Source: an uncultured Sphingobacteriales bacterium
GTDB lineage: Bacteria; Bacteroidota; Bacteroidia; Chitinophagales; Chitinophagaceae
NCBI GenBank assembly: GCA_946479435.1
Contig: CAMLFX010000085.1
Span: 1-13,996, forward strand
DNA: 13,996 bases
Direction: 5' to 3'
Position numbers and translations under genes: made by a program. The notes beneath the pieces are model-generated. The model did no database searches. It had not been told where the DNA came from and saw only the letters and a program-made list of their open reading frames with translations. Of this stretch, positions 8,310-13,996 are shown piece by piece (the stretch's first letter is position 1; each line of letters begins with the position of its first letter).

Positions 8310-8843
8310 TTAACCTTCTTGTTGTTCACTACCTTCAGTAGCAGGAGCTTCAGCAGCTTCTTCGTTACCTTCAGAAGTTTCGCTTGCAGTAGAAGCAGCA
8401 GCTTTAGCAGCCATCTTTTCTTCTACACGGCGTACCGACTCACTCATTGCAGCATGACGCTTGTCGTTTTTGTGCTGGCGGTGTGTTTCTTCACGTTTTG
8501 CTACCACTTGTTCGTGCTCAGCATTCCATGATTCAAACTTTTCCCAGGCTGCTTTTTCATCAAACAGACCAAGATTTACACCACGCATCAGGTGTTTCAG
8601 GAACAATACACCTTTAAACGAAAGGATGCGGCGGCAAGTATTAGTTGGTTGCGCACCGTTTTGCAGCCAATGCAATGAACGTTCGCGATTGATACGAACA
8701 GTTGCAGGGATGCTTAGTGGGTTGTATGTACCCAGTTTTTCAATAAATTTACCATCGCGCGGAGCTGTACTGTTAGCTACTACGATGAAATAAAACGGGC
8801 GTTTTTTAGACCCGTGGCGTTGAAGACGAATTTTAACCGCCAT
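8310..8843 (-). CDS. rpsP: 30S ribosomal protein bS16 with long C-terminal extension
   Basis: The first 85 or so residues are the S16 core, starting [18 protein letters not shown], with [17 protein letters not shown] at 27-43 and the helical end [15 protein letters not shown] at 67-81. S16 assembles early with 16S rRNA in the small subunit. Most S16 proteins are 80-90 residues. This one has 177, with a charged helical extension (about 95-145) and an Ala/Glu/Ser/Thr-rich tail (146-177) that should be disordered; long tails are common in this phylum. The start has no Shine-Dalgarno and the upstream bases are almost all A/T. The promoter at 8886-8915 is the best in the window. No rimM or trmD follows, because the next gene is convergent. 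Identity is certain; the role of the tail is not. Confidence 0.97.
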   Translation of the reverse strand: MAVKIRLQRHGSKKRPFYFIVVANSTAPRDGKFIEKLGTYNPLSIPATVRINRERSLHWLQNGAQPTNTCRRILSFKGVLFLKHLMRGVNLGLFDEKAAWEKFESWNAEHEQVVAKREETHRQHKNDKRHAAMSESVRRVEEKMAAKAAASTASETSEGNEEAAEAPATEGSEQQEG

Positions 8844-8885
8844 AAATAATAAAAATTATTTGCGTTAACAATAAAATAAGGATTG

Positions 8886-8915
8886 CAAATTTAAGCAATT
8901 ACCATTAACAATCAA
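8886..8915 (-). promoter_or_regulatory. Promoter for rpsP
   Basis: Read on the minus strand, TTG (8913-8915) is followed after exactly 19 bases by TAAATTTG (8886-8893), a full match to the Bacteroidota -33/-7 consensus. The -7 box is 42 bases upstream of the rpsP ATG. This shows that rpsP need not depend on read-through from the methyltransferase gene before it. Confidence 0.75.
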
Positions 8916-8956
8916 GTGGGTAACTGCATAATTTGTTAAAAATTTGGTAAGAACTT

Positions 8957-9784
8957 CTACTTTTTAGCTACTATCACTATGCCCCAGGCCATGTGCCTGA
9001 AGCCTGGAAGCTTAAGAAGCAATGTATCCAGTGCTTTCAGCGGTTTAAACCACCAGCCGATACGCGATTCTTTCTCTTTAAAAATATGCTTCCAATAGCG
9101 CACTTTATTAGGGCTCAACCTGCGAACCAGGTAATAATTGAGAAATAACCATAATGTGGTAAACCAAAACTCCCTGTGCTCTACCTTAGAAAAATACTTA
9201 CGATATAGCTTCAGTATATCGAAGCCTACCGGCATTTCATCTATTGTACGTACTTCCATTGCCATACGACGATAAACATTAATAACCGGGTTATACCTCA
9301 ATGGGTCCCATGTCACTAATGTGCCACCTGCCTTCAATGCGCCATGCATGGTTTTTATCCAGTAATCCTGGTCAACCTGCGGTACGTGGTGTATCAGGTT
9401 AGCACAATGTATTATATCGAAGAAATTCTCGTACAGGTCCAGCTTTTCAATTGGCGCTATCATCAGGTTCAGCTTCACGTTGTACTTAGCTGCCAGCTTC
9501 TCAGCGAATTCGCCCATTTTAGGCGATATATCGTTGTAATATACCTCGGCACCCTGCAAAGCAAAGTAAACCGAGCTTTCACCCAAACCCGCACCTACGT
9601 CCAGTATCTTTTTGCCTTTGATATCACCCAATTTGTTCATGATATGGGTGTTTTCCATAGCCACGAAACTTTCAAAAAGCGTTTCCACGTCAATGTCATC
9701 AACATTTTCAGATAATGCCCATTCATCATGAAACGCCTCTTCGCGTTTTAATAGATCTTCAACACTTTCGTTGTGATTGCTCAT
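8957..9784 (-). CDS. Class I SAM-dependent methyltransferase between ffh and rpsP
   Basis: This 275-residue protein carries motif I ILDVGAGLGE (60-69), the acidic loop YYNDIS (83-87 region), a motif IV-like IIHCANLIHHV (124-134) and the strand LVTWDPLRYNP (156-166). The Methyltransf_11/25-type core ends near residue 165. The remaining 110 residues are rich in aromatic and basic residues (FWFTTLWLFLNYYLVRRL at 206-223; WWFKPLKALDTLLLKLP at 244-260), suggesting contact with a membrane or lipid substrate. That is inference from composition. It starts 73 bases after ffh and has its own perfect -7 box. It ends 113 bases before rpsP. The start has no Shine-Dalgarno. The substrate is unknown; a lipid, quinone or glycolipid would suit the C-terminal half. 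Confidence 0.86.
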   Translation of the reverse strand: MSNHNESVEDLLKREEAFHDEWALSENVDDIDVETLFESFVAMENTHIMNKLGDIKGKKILDVGAGLGESSVYFALQGAEVYYNDISPKMGEFAEKLAAKYNVKLNLMIAPIEKLDLYENFFDIIHCANLIHHVPQVDQDYWIKTMHGALKAGGTLVTWDPLRYNPVINVYRRMAMEVRTIDEMPVGFDILKLYRKYFSKVEHREFWFTTLWLFLNYYLVRRLSPNKVRYWKHIFKEKESRIGWWFKPLKALDTLLLKLPGFRHMAWGIVIVAKK

Positions 9785-9831
9785 TGTATTCTAAGTACTG
9801 TGTATGATATGCCGTGGCCGGCTTGTTTTTT

Positions 9832-9839
9832 CAAATATA
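9832..9839 (-). promoter_or_regulatory. -7 promoter box for the methyltransferase at 8957-9784
   Basis: The minus strand reads TATATTTG, an exact TAnnTTTG, in the gap between ffh and this gene, 47 bases before the start codon. No TTG-like element is found 17-21 bases upstream, so the promoter may be weak or activator-dependent. Confidence 0.45.
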
Positions 9840-9857
9840 TATTAAAACGCTTTGCTT

Positions 9858-11210
9858 TTACCTTTTGCCAAATGGCATACCGCCACCCATACCCGGCATA
9901 CCCATGCCCGGCATCATGCCACGCATTTTGCCCATTTGCCCCATCATCTGGCGCATTTGCTCAAATTGCTTCATGAAGGCATTCACCTCGGCAATGTCCT
10001 TACCACTTCCCTTAGCTATACGCTTGCGGCGGCTGCCATCAATAGCATCGGGGTTGCTGCGCTCGTAAGGGGTCATTGAATTGATGATAGCTTCGATACC
10101 TTTAAATGCATCGTCCGATATATCAATATCCTTTATCGCCTTACCTACACCGGGTATCATTGCCAACAGGTCTTTAATGTTACCCATCTTTTTTATCTGC
10201 TGCAGCTGGTCTTTAAAGTCTTCAAAGTCGAACTTATTGGCACGTATCTTTTTCTCCAGTTTCTTAGCCTGTACTTCATCGAACTGGGCCTGCGCACGCT
10301 CCACAAGGGTGGTGATATCGCCCATGCCCAATATACGCTGCGCCATACGCTCAGGGTAGAATACATCCAGCGTATCGAGCTTTTCGCCCATACTTACAAA
10401 CTTGATGGGCTTGTTTACCGTGTACTTAATAGATAAAGCCGCACCACCACGTGTATCACCATCGAGCTTGGTAAGTACCACACCGCTAAAATCGAGACGA
10501 TCGTTGAAGGCCTTTGCTGTATTCACAGCATCCTGACCCGTCATTGAATCGACAACAAACAGTATTTCGTGAGGGCTAACTGCCGATTTGATATTGGCGA
10601 CCTCGGTCATCATCGCTTCGTCGATAGCCAAACGGCCCGCCGTATCTATAATGACTATGTTATTACCATTTTTCTTAGCCTCTGCAATAGCGTTCTGCGC
10701 TATCGATACCGCATCTTTATTTTCAGCCTCAATATAAACCGGCACCTTTATTTGCTCACCCAATACCCTAAGCTGCTCCATGGCCGCCGGGCGGTATATA
10801 TCGGCAGCTACCAGCAGCGGCTTTTTATGTTTTTTGCTTTTCAGGAAGCTGGCCAGCTTACCACTGAAAGTGGTTTTACATGAACCCTGCAAACCGGCTA
10901 TCAGTATAACCGTAGGTGTGCCTGAAAGATCGATCTCGCTTTCGGTGCCCCCCATCAGTTCAGCCAGTTCGTCCTTCACTATTTTCACCATCAACTGGCC
11001 CGGAGATACGGCCGTCAGTACCTTTTCACCGGTAGCTTTGTCCTTTATCCTATCGGTAAGTTCTTTGGCTATTTTATAGTTTACGTCGGCATCGACCAAT
11101 GCACGGCGTATATCTTTAATAGTGCTGGCTACGTTTATCTCGTTTATCCTACCCTCACCTTTCAGTTGCTTGAGGGCCGAGTCTAATTTCTCACTTAAAT
11201 TCTCGAACAT
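9858..11210 (-). CDS. ffh: Signal recognition particle GTPase Ffh (SRP54)
   Basis: This 450-residue protein binds signal sequences of nascent membrane proteins and targets ribosomes to FtsY at the inner membrane by GTP-dependent pairing. The helical N domain covers about 1-85 and the G domain about 99-295. Visible are G1 GLQGSCKTT (106-114), DIYRPAAMEQL (137-147), G3 DTAGR (189-193), G4 TKLDGDTRGGAALS (247-260) and G5 FVSMGEK (271-277). The Met-rich M domain follows from about 300, with the SRP RNA-binding signature SRRKRIAKGSG (393-403), and ends in a Gly/Met/Pro tail. The oddity is Cys111 (TGT at 10878-10880) where the P-loop normally has an invariant Gly (GSGKT). AAGGA lies 7 bases before the ATG, supporting this start. 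The promoter is at 11242-11271. Length is normal. Identity is certain. Confidence 0.97.
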   Translation of the reverse strand: MFENLSEKLDSALKQLKGEGRINEINVASTIKDIRRALVDADVNYKIAKELTDRIKDKATGEKVLTAVSPGQLMVKIVKDELAELMGGTESEIDLSGTPTVILIAGLQGSCKTTFSGKLASFLKSKKHKKPLLVAADIYRPAAMEQLRVLGEQIKVPVYIEAENKDAVSIAQNAIAEAKKNGNNIVIIDTAGRLAIDEAMMTEVANIKSAVSPHEILFVVDSMTGQDAVNTAKAFNDRLDFSGVVLTKLDGDTRGGAALSIKYTVNKPIKFVSMGEKLDTLDVFYPERMAQRILGMGDITTLVERAQAQFDEVQAKKLEKKIRANKFDFEDFKDQLQQIKKMGNIKDLLAMIPGVGKAIKDIDISDDAFKGIEAIINSMTPYERSNPDAIDGSRRKRIAKGSGKDIAEVNAFMKQFEQMRQMMGQMGKMRGMMPGMGMPGMGGGMPFGKR

Positions 11211-11241
11211 ATTAATATCCTTATTAAAATAACAGGGCTGG

Positions 11242-11271
11242 CAAAGTTAATAGTTTAGTCAATTGGTTGAA
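11242..11271 (-). promoter_or_regulatory. Promoter for ffh
   Basis: On the minus strand TAACTTTG (11242-11249) is an exact TAnnTTTG. TTC (11269-11271), one mismatch from TTG, lies 19 bases upstream. The box is 31 bases before the ffh ATG and downstream of the minus-strand terminator at 11342-11392, so ffh has an insulated start. Confidence 0.62.
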
Positions 11272-11327
11272 TACGTTACTGCGGGTTAATTTGGGTAAAC
11301 CAGCAACATGACTTGTAGTTTTTCCAT

Positions 11328-11473
11328 ATACGTTGTTCAATTTTGTTGAAAAAAATAAAAAATAAAAAAAAATCCAACCGGTTGCAGTTGGACGAATGAG
11401 GCTAAAAGGCTTATTAGAAAGGGATTTACAGGAAAAATGCTTTATCATAATTTACATACGTTGTTCAATTTTG
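11328..11473. repeat. Two copies of an exact 18-base direct repeat flanking a terminator
   Basis: ATACGTTGTTCAATTTTG occurs at 11328-11345 and again at 11456-11473, 128 bases apart, with no match beyond the 18 bases. The span between them holds the minus-strand terminator. No ORF here looks real. The repeat could be a binding site, a small duplication or a past recombination point; none can be decided from one copy of the locus. Confidence 0.75.
11342..11392 (-). terminator. Rho-independent terminator upstream of ffh
   Basis: TCCAAC (11373-11378) and GTTGGA (11387-11392) pair around an eight-base loop. On the minus strand the hairpin is followed by nine T and a further T-rich run to about 11349. 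A second possible fold uses the palindrome CAACCGGTTG (11375-11384). It ends transcription coming from the DUF6624 gene or from a small RNA starting near 11520. Confidence 0.75.
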
Positions 11474-11520
11474 CTATAAATGTCTTAGTAGCTAAGATGA
11501 TTTACTAACCCGAATAATAT
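11349..11520 (-). ncRNA. Possible small RNA between the DUF6624 gene and ffh
   Basis: An exact -7 box TATATTTG (minus strand, 11527-11534) lies 23 bases past the DUF6624 stop codon. A strong terminator hairpin sits about 130-170 bases further on. Between them no believable ORF exists; the one open frame there reads straight through the terminator. The box has no good -33 partner, and the stretch could equally be the 3' untranslated region of the DUF6624 transcript. A short hairpin, CTTAG-CTA-CTAAG, lies at 11484-11496. No similarity to the SRP RNA tetraloop region or other known RNA was recognised. Confidence 0.3.
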
Positions 11521-11526
11521 ACAAGA

Positions 11527-11534
11527 CAAATATA
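11527..11534 (-). promoter_or_regulatory. Orphan -7 box after the DUF6624 stop codon
   Basis: The minus strand reads TATATTTG, a full TAnnTTTG match, in a place where no protein gene follows for 300 bases. No TTG-like element lies 17-21 bases upstream. AT-rich sequence makes a chance match quite possible. Confidence 0.3.
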
Positions 11535-11556
11535 CAACAAAAAGAAGTGAAAAATA

Positions 11557-12219
11557 CTACTCGTTGTTAATACCGTATATCTTATCCAACTCAGGTAGCC
11601 GCTTTTTATATGCTTCCACATTCCACTTAATATTCCAATAATCAACATAAATACTCAGTGGTTCCAGGCCTATTGCCGCCCTGCGTTTATCTACATTATC
11701 AGGATCGCTAAGCGGTGCTACATAAAATTCATCCATTACCATGGTACCACCTATCTGTGTACCATAAAGCTGTCGCTTACCGGTACCCAGTAATACCCTA
11801 TCTTCCAGCAGCGCCAAATTTTCACCTTGTACTTTACCGTCTTTCACCGCTTGCCTTACTAGTGGCAGGTACTTTAGCTGTGTATCGATACCTGCATGCT
11901 GAATGACCCAAAATGGTGTATTGCTGCCTGCCTTGCCTACTGCTTCAGGTGCAGGCCAGCCATGCCTATTGAGAATAGCCGATACTTTAATAATATTAAT
12001 AGAATCTTTTTGATTCATAAGCGCAAACAAACGTCCACTTTCAGTTCTCAACATCGCTGTATCAGTTGCATATTTATTGCGAACACCCTCCAGTTCTTCG
12101 CGCACCGATTGGTCATCGTGCATTATTATTGCCAATTCTGCAGCAAGAGAAGAATCGTATTGTGCATAAGCACCGCAGTAAAGGATTGAACAAAAGACCA
12201 GCAACAATAAGTGTTTCAT
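11557..12219 (-). CDS. DUF6624 domain secreted or periplasmic protein
   Basis: This 220-residue protein starts with a signal peptide (hydrophobic residues 3-16, likely cleavage after AYA at 17-19). The mature part has the motifs I associate with DUF6624: HGWP (86-89), VGKAGSNTPFWVIQHA (94-109), an LxxLEDRV segment (136-142), YGTQIGG (152-158) and PLSDPDNVDKRRAAIGLEPL (169-188). The family has no established function that I know of. It is common in Bacteroidota and seen as single, often secreted, proteins. The context gives no partner: the neighbours are the divergently controlled ffh region and a hairpin-separated secreted protein. The ATG is followed by a Lys-His start normal for a signal peptide. 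A degenerate -7 box (TTAATTTG) lies at 12255-12262. The terminator at 11342-11392 may end its transcript. Confidence 0.82.
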   Translation of the reverse strand: MKHLLLLVFCSILYCGAYAQYDSSLAAELAIIMHDDQSVREELEGVRNKYATDTAMLRTESGRLFALMNQKDSINIIKVSAILNRHGWPAPEAVGKAGSNTPFWVIQHAGIDTQLKYLPLVRQAVKDGKVQGENLALLEDRVLLGTGKRQLYGTQIGGTMVMDEFYVAPLSDPDNVDKRRAAIGLEPLSIYVDYWNIKWNVEAYKKRLPELDKIYGINNE

Positions 12220-12261
12220 CTTTTAAAGATAATTGCTAACTAATCAGCAGTGAACAAATTA

Positions 12262-12295
12262 ACAAGCCCGCATCAATAATCTGATGCGGGCTTGT
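12262..12295 (-). terminator. Strong hairpin between two minus-strand secreted-protein genes
   Basis: ACAAGCCCGCATCA (12262-12275) and its exact complement (12282-12295) form a 14-base-pair stem with a six-base loop. The minus-strand 3' side (TTAATTTGTT) is U-rich but not a clean T run. It lies 24 bases after the stop of the Pro-rich protein gene and probably terminates it, partly isolating the DUF6624 gene. Confidence 0.72.
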
Positions 12296-12318
12296 GTTAT
12301 CAACTTAACCTATTACTC

Positions 12319-12627
12319 TTATTTTATGCTCCTGTCGCTTGGGTTTTGCGGCATATTAGGGTTGGTAGTATTGGGGCTTGGCGGATTACCCGGCTGCGGC
12401 GGCGTACCTATTGGTGTACTGCCGGGCAGTGTAGTGCTTCGGGTTGGGGCTACGTTTTGTGATGTAGTTGGCGTAGCTGGTGTTGTATTCAAGCTTCGTG
12501 AAGTATCGGCAGGGCGTGTTTGCAGGGTACGCTGGCCACTCAATACGCCATTCTGTTGCTGTGTTTGCGCATTAGCTACTGAAAAACAGGCTATTATAGT
12601 GGCAAACGCTAAAACTAACTTTTTCAT
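12319..12627 (-). CDS. Small secreted Pro/Thr/Asn-rich low-complexity protein
   Basis: The start at 12627 gives 102 residues. It is preferred over an in-frame ATG 14 codons upstream because AAAGGA ends 7 bases before it and because it begins a proper signal peptide (MKKLVLAFATIIACF, cleavage after ANA at 18-20). The mature part, about 82 residues, begins with a Gln-rich stretch. It continues as a disordered Thr/Ser/Pro/Asn-rich chain (for example TPIGTPPQPGNPPSPNTTNP at 71-90) with no cysteine and no fold I recognise. It could be an exported linker-like or surface-associated protein, and the many Thr/Ser next to small residues could be O-glycosylated. Both are inference from composition. The AT/GC balance matches neighbours. 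It is followed by a strong hairpin. No family is assigned. Confidence 0.68.
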   Translation of the reverse strand: MKKLVLAFATIIACFSVANAQTQQQNGVLSGQRTLQTRPADTSRSLNTTPATPTTSQNVAPTRSTTLPGSTPIGTPPQPGNPPSPNTTNPNMPQNPSDRSIK

Positions 12628-12655
12628 CTTATTCCTTTCTTTAGTGTTAATAATG

Positions 12656-12670
12656 GTTGCTAAGAGCAAC
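12656..12670. other. Short perfect hairpin upstream of the Pro-rich protein gene
   Basis: GTTGCT and AGCAAC form a six-base-pair stem with a three-base AAG loop, 28 bases before the start at 12627. It would lie in the 5' leader or near the promoter. It lacks a T run on the minus strand, so it is not an obvious terminator. A regulatory role is only possible. Confidence 0.3.
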
Positions 12671-12785
12671 TTTCACTATTGAAGGGTAAAAATGATGCCT
12701 TAAAAGGAGAGCAAGTGTTAAGCAAAAACCTTAGACTGGATTCTAAACTCATTACTTTCCACATGTGTCATATGTATGAAATAAT

Positions 12786-12804
12786 AATTACAATAAATGT
12801 AATT
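12786..12804. promoter_or_regulatory. Inverted repeat upstream of the gene at 12821
   Basis: AATTACA and TGTAATT form a 7-base inverted repeat with a five-base spacer, 16 bases before the ATG at 12821. It could be an operator or a leader hairpin. The sequence is very AT-rich, so chance is a real alternative. No clear TAnnTTTG box accompanies it. Confidence 0.25.
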
Positions 12805-12820
12805 TGCGATAAATTATAAG

Positions 12821-13810
12821 ATGTCTGTTTTAGAACATATTGTGAGCTCAGAGTTATATTGGCTAATCAAACCTATATTATATATTATTTTAATTGGATC
12901 AGGCATAGCAACTTTTGTAATTCCCACTTTTAGAAACAATAAAATGATGAAGCAAGGTCGGCCTTTCACACGGCCTCTCTTAACTAAATGGTGGAGAAAT
13001 CTTGCTTTTTACGGAAGGTTGTTTGTATTTACTGTAGTTATTTCAATAATTACTGGACTGCTACTATCAAAGTTGGATAATACTGAAAATGAAATAGCTG
13101 CCAAGAAAGATGCAGAAACTAACGAGAAACATTTAGATGAAATACTATCTAATAAATTACAATTCCAAGCACAGAAAGACAGCATAACCAGAGTATTTTC
13201 AGACAGACTTGCTATTGAACGAAGTAATTCTCAAATAAAAACTTTTAATGATTCAATAAATAGGACAAATACCCTTGTTAGGGAAGGCAAATTAGTTAAT
13301 GAGAAACTTACAGCACAGCTTGATGGTGCTCATAAAGAAAACACACTCCTCCAACAAGAGTTGAATAGCCCAGTTATCGAAGAAACTAAAAGTCCGGGAA
13401 TAAATTTTAATCCAATCTTACTATATGATAGCAGTAGAAATTCTTTTACCTATTGGATGTATTATGAAAATATCGGTAAAGGTAAAGCTGAGAAAATAAG
13501 AATCAGCGTTCATGTATTCGATATAAATCCAAACACTTATTTAGGAAAAACGGAAGGAACATATGAAGACACTACAACCATATTAGATGAAAGAGGAATT
13601 GCTGCAAAAGCTGTATTCCCAATTTCTGGGGCAACGCCTTATTATTTACTTCTAAAAATCAGATATAAAAATCATTTCGGTAAAGAAATGACACCCTTTT
13701 TAAAAGTCTATTATGTAGATCAAGCATACATAAATAGGCCTATTCCTAAAGTAAAAACTGTTACTGCTGATTTAATTAAATCACTATCATATCGATTAAA
13801 TTTGGATTAA
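12821..13810 (+). CDS. Two-TM coiled-coil membrane protein of unknown function
   Basis: I do not recognise a family for this 329-residue protein. Two membrane helices lie at about 14-36 and 61-84, joined by a basic loop (RNNKMMKQGRPFTRPLLTKWW, 38-58) that should be cytoplasmic. Residues about 86-183 are charged and heptad-like, a probable coiled coil. Residues about 195-300 look like a beta-rich domain of immunoglobulin-like length (FTYWMYYENIGKGKAEKIRI at 209-228; YYLLLKIRYKNHFG at 274-287). The topology places coiled coil and beta domain on the outer face of the membrane. Codons are visibly more AT-rich than in the rest of the window. The spacing AAATTATAAG before the ATG gives a weak ribosome binding site. 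It is flanked by unrelated genes on the other strand. The low GC suggests recent acquisition or a fast-evolving accessory gene. Confidence 0.8.
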   Translation: MSVLEHIVSSELYWLIKPILYIILIGSGIATFVIPTFRNNKMMKQGRPFTRPLLTKWWRNLAFYGRLFVFTVVISIITGLLLSKLDNTENEIAAKKDAETNEKHLDEILSNKLQFQAQKDSITRVFSDRLAIERSNSQIKTFNDSINRTNTLVREGKLVNEKLTAQLDGAHKENTLLQQELNSPVIEETKSPGINFNPILLYDSSRNSFTYWMYYENIGKGKAEKIRISVHVFDINPNTYLGKTEGTYEDTTTILDERGIAAKAVFPISGATPYYLLLKIRYKNHFGKEMTPFLKVYYVDQAYINRPIPKVKTVTADLIKSLSYRLNLD

Positions 13811-13903
13811 TCCTATAATATATCTGCAAGAAGGCGAATCACATTATTATAACACCACAAGTTAAATATTAAGTGCACGCCTATCAATATGTTCGATAAA
13901 CAA

Positions 13904-13929
13904 AAACGCCACCCTAAAGGATGGCGTTT
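13904..13929. terminator. Terminator between convergent genes at the right edge
   Basis: AAACGCCACCC (13904-13914) and GGATGGCGTTT (13919-13929) pair with a four-base loop. The single mismatch becomes a G-U wobble on the minus strand, where the hairpin ends in TTTTTG, so that direction is favoured. It can also end the transcript of the plus-strand gene at 12821-13810. Confidence 0.8.
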
Positions 13930-13954
13930 CTTAATATCAATTATTTAGAAAAAA

Positions 13955-13996
13955 TTACATTTTCCATTGTTTGGTTTTGAAGCGCTCGCTTACAAC
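13955..13996 (-). CDS. C-terminal end of a gene running off the right edge
   Basis: The minus-strand frame from 13996 reads VVSERFKTKQWKM and stops at TAA (13955-13957), 25 bases before the terminator hairpin. The codons look like ordinary coding sequence. One other minus frame is also open to a stop nearer the hairpin, so the frame is not proven. Thirteen residues are too few to name the protein. Confidence 0.45.
   Translation of the reverse strand, partial: VVSERFKTKQWKM

Noticed and set aside
9344..11079. Plus-strand ORFs of about 100 codons opposite ffh and the methyltransferase
   Set aside because: They lie antisense to highly conserved coding sequence and show no protein features of their own.
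11224..11448. A 74-codon minus-strand ORF between the DUF6624 gene and ffh
   Set aside because: It reads through the terminator hairpin, its T-rich tract (giving IFFYFLFF) and the ffh promoter, and the composition is not protein-like.
11396..11526. SRP RNA gene (ffs) near ffh
   Set aside because: No GGAA tetraloop with the conserved asymmetric loop bases could be found on either strand in this stretch.
12628..12669. Longer start for the Pro-rich secreted protein at 12669
   Set aside because: The extra 14 residues (MLLATIINTKERNK) would sit before a standard signal peptide, and the AAAGGA site matches the start at 12627.

Overview
The window looks like chromosome from a member of the Bacteroidota, probably near the Chitinophagaceae. 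Four things point that way. Several genes have the -7 element typical of that phylum (TAnnTTTG), sometimes with a TTG-like -33 element about 19 bases upstream. Many starts lack a strong Shine-Dalgarno sequence. Ribosomal protein S16 carries a long acidic C-terminal extension. The gene families (TPR histidine kinase, MauE/DoxX-thioredoxin fusion, DUF6624, GT39-TPR) are common in the phylum. The genus is inference; no rRNA is present.

Left part (1-4254, + strand): an FkbM-type methyltransferase, a TPR-containing membrane histidine kinase with a lipoprotein-like N-terminus, a MauE/DoxX-like membrane protein fused to a thioredoxin domain, and a 36-residue single-pass membrane protein. The kinase and the redox gene each have a candidate promoter of their own, so this is a run of co-oriented genes rather than a clear operon.

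Middle part (4282-8290): a minus-strand pair one base apart, a GT39/PMT-like glycosyltransferase with C-terminal TPRs followed by an acyltransferase-3 enzyme, then a divergent SAM methyltransferase. With the FkbM gene and the later methyltransferase, this suggests a loose set of surface glycan or lipid modification genes. A bidirectional hairpin terminator closes the block.

Core part (8310-11210, - strand): ffh (SRP54 GTPase), a class I methyltransferase and rpsP (S16). This resembles the classical ffh-rpsP neighbourhood with a methyltransferase between them and no rimM/trmD visible. All three have perfect TAnnTTTG boxes on the minus strand. The Ffh P-loop reads GLQGSCKT, with Cys where Gly is normally invariant.

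Right part (11211-13996): a 346-base non-coding stretch upstream of ffh holds the ffh promoter, a minus-strand terminator, an exact 18-base direct repeat and an orphan promoter box that together could define a small RNA. Then come a DUF6624 secreted protein, a small Pro/Thr/Asn-rich secreted protein, an AT-rich gene for a two-TM coiled-coil protein of unknown function, and the tail of a minus-strand gene with its terminator at the right edge. I found no mobile element, CRISPR array, tRNA or rRNA. Nothing here clearly forms a new multi-gene system. The best leads are the Ffh P-loop change, the possible small RNA, the 36-residue protein and the unrecognised AT-rich membrane gene.
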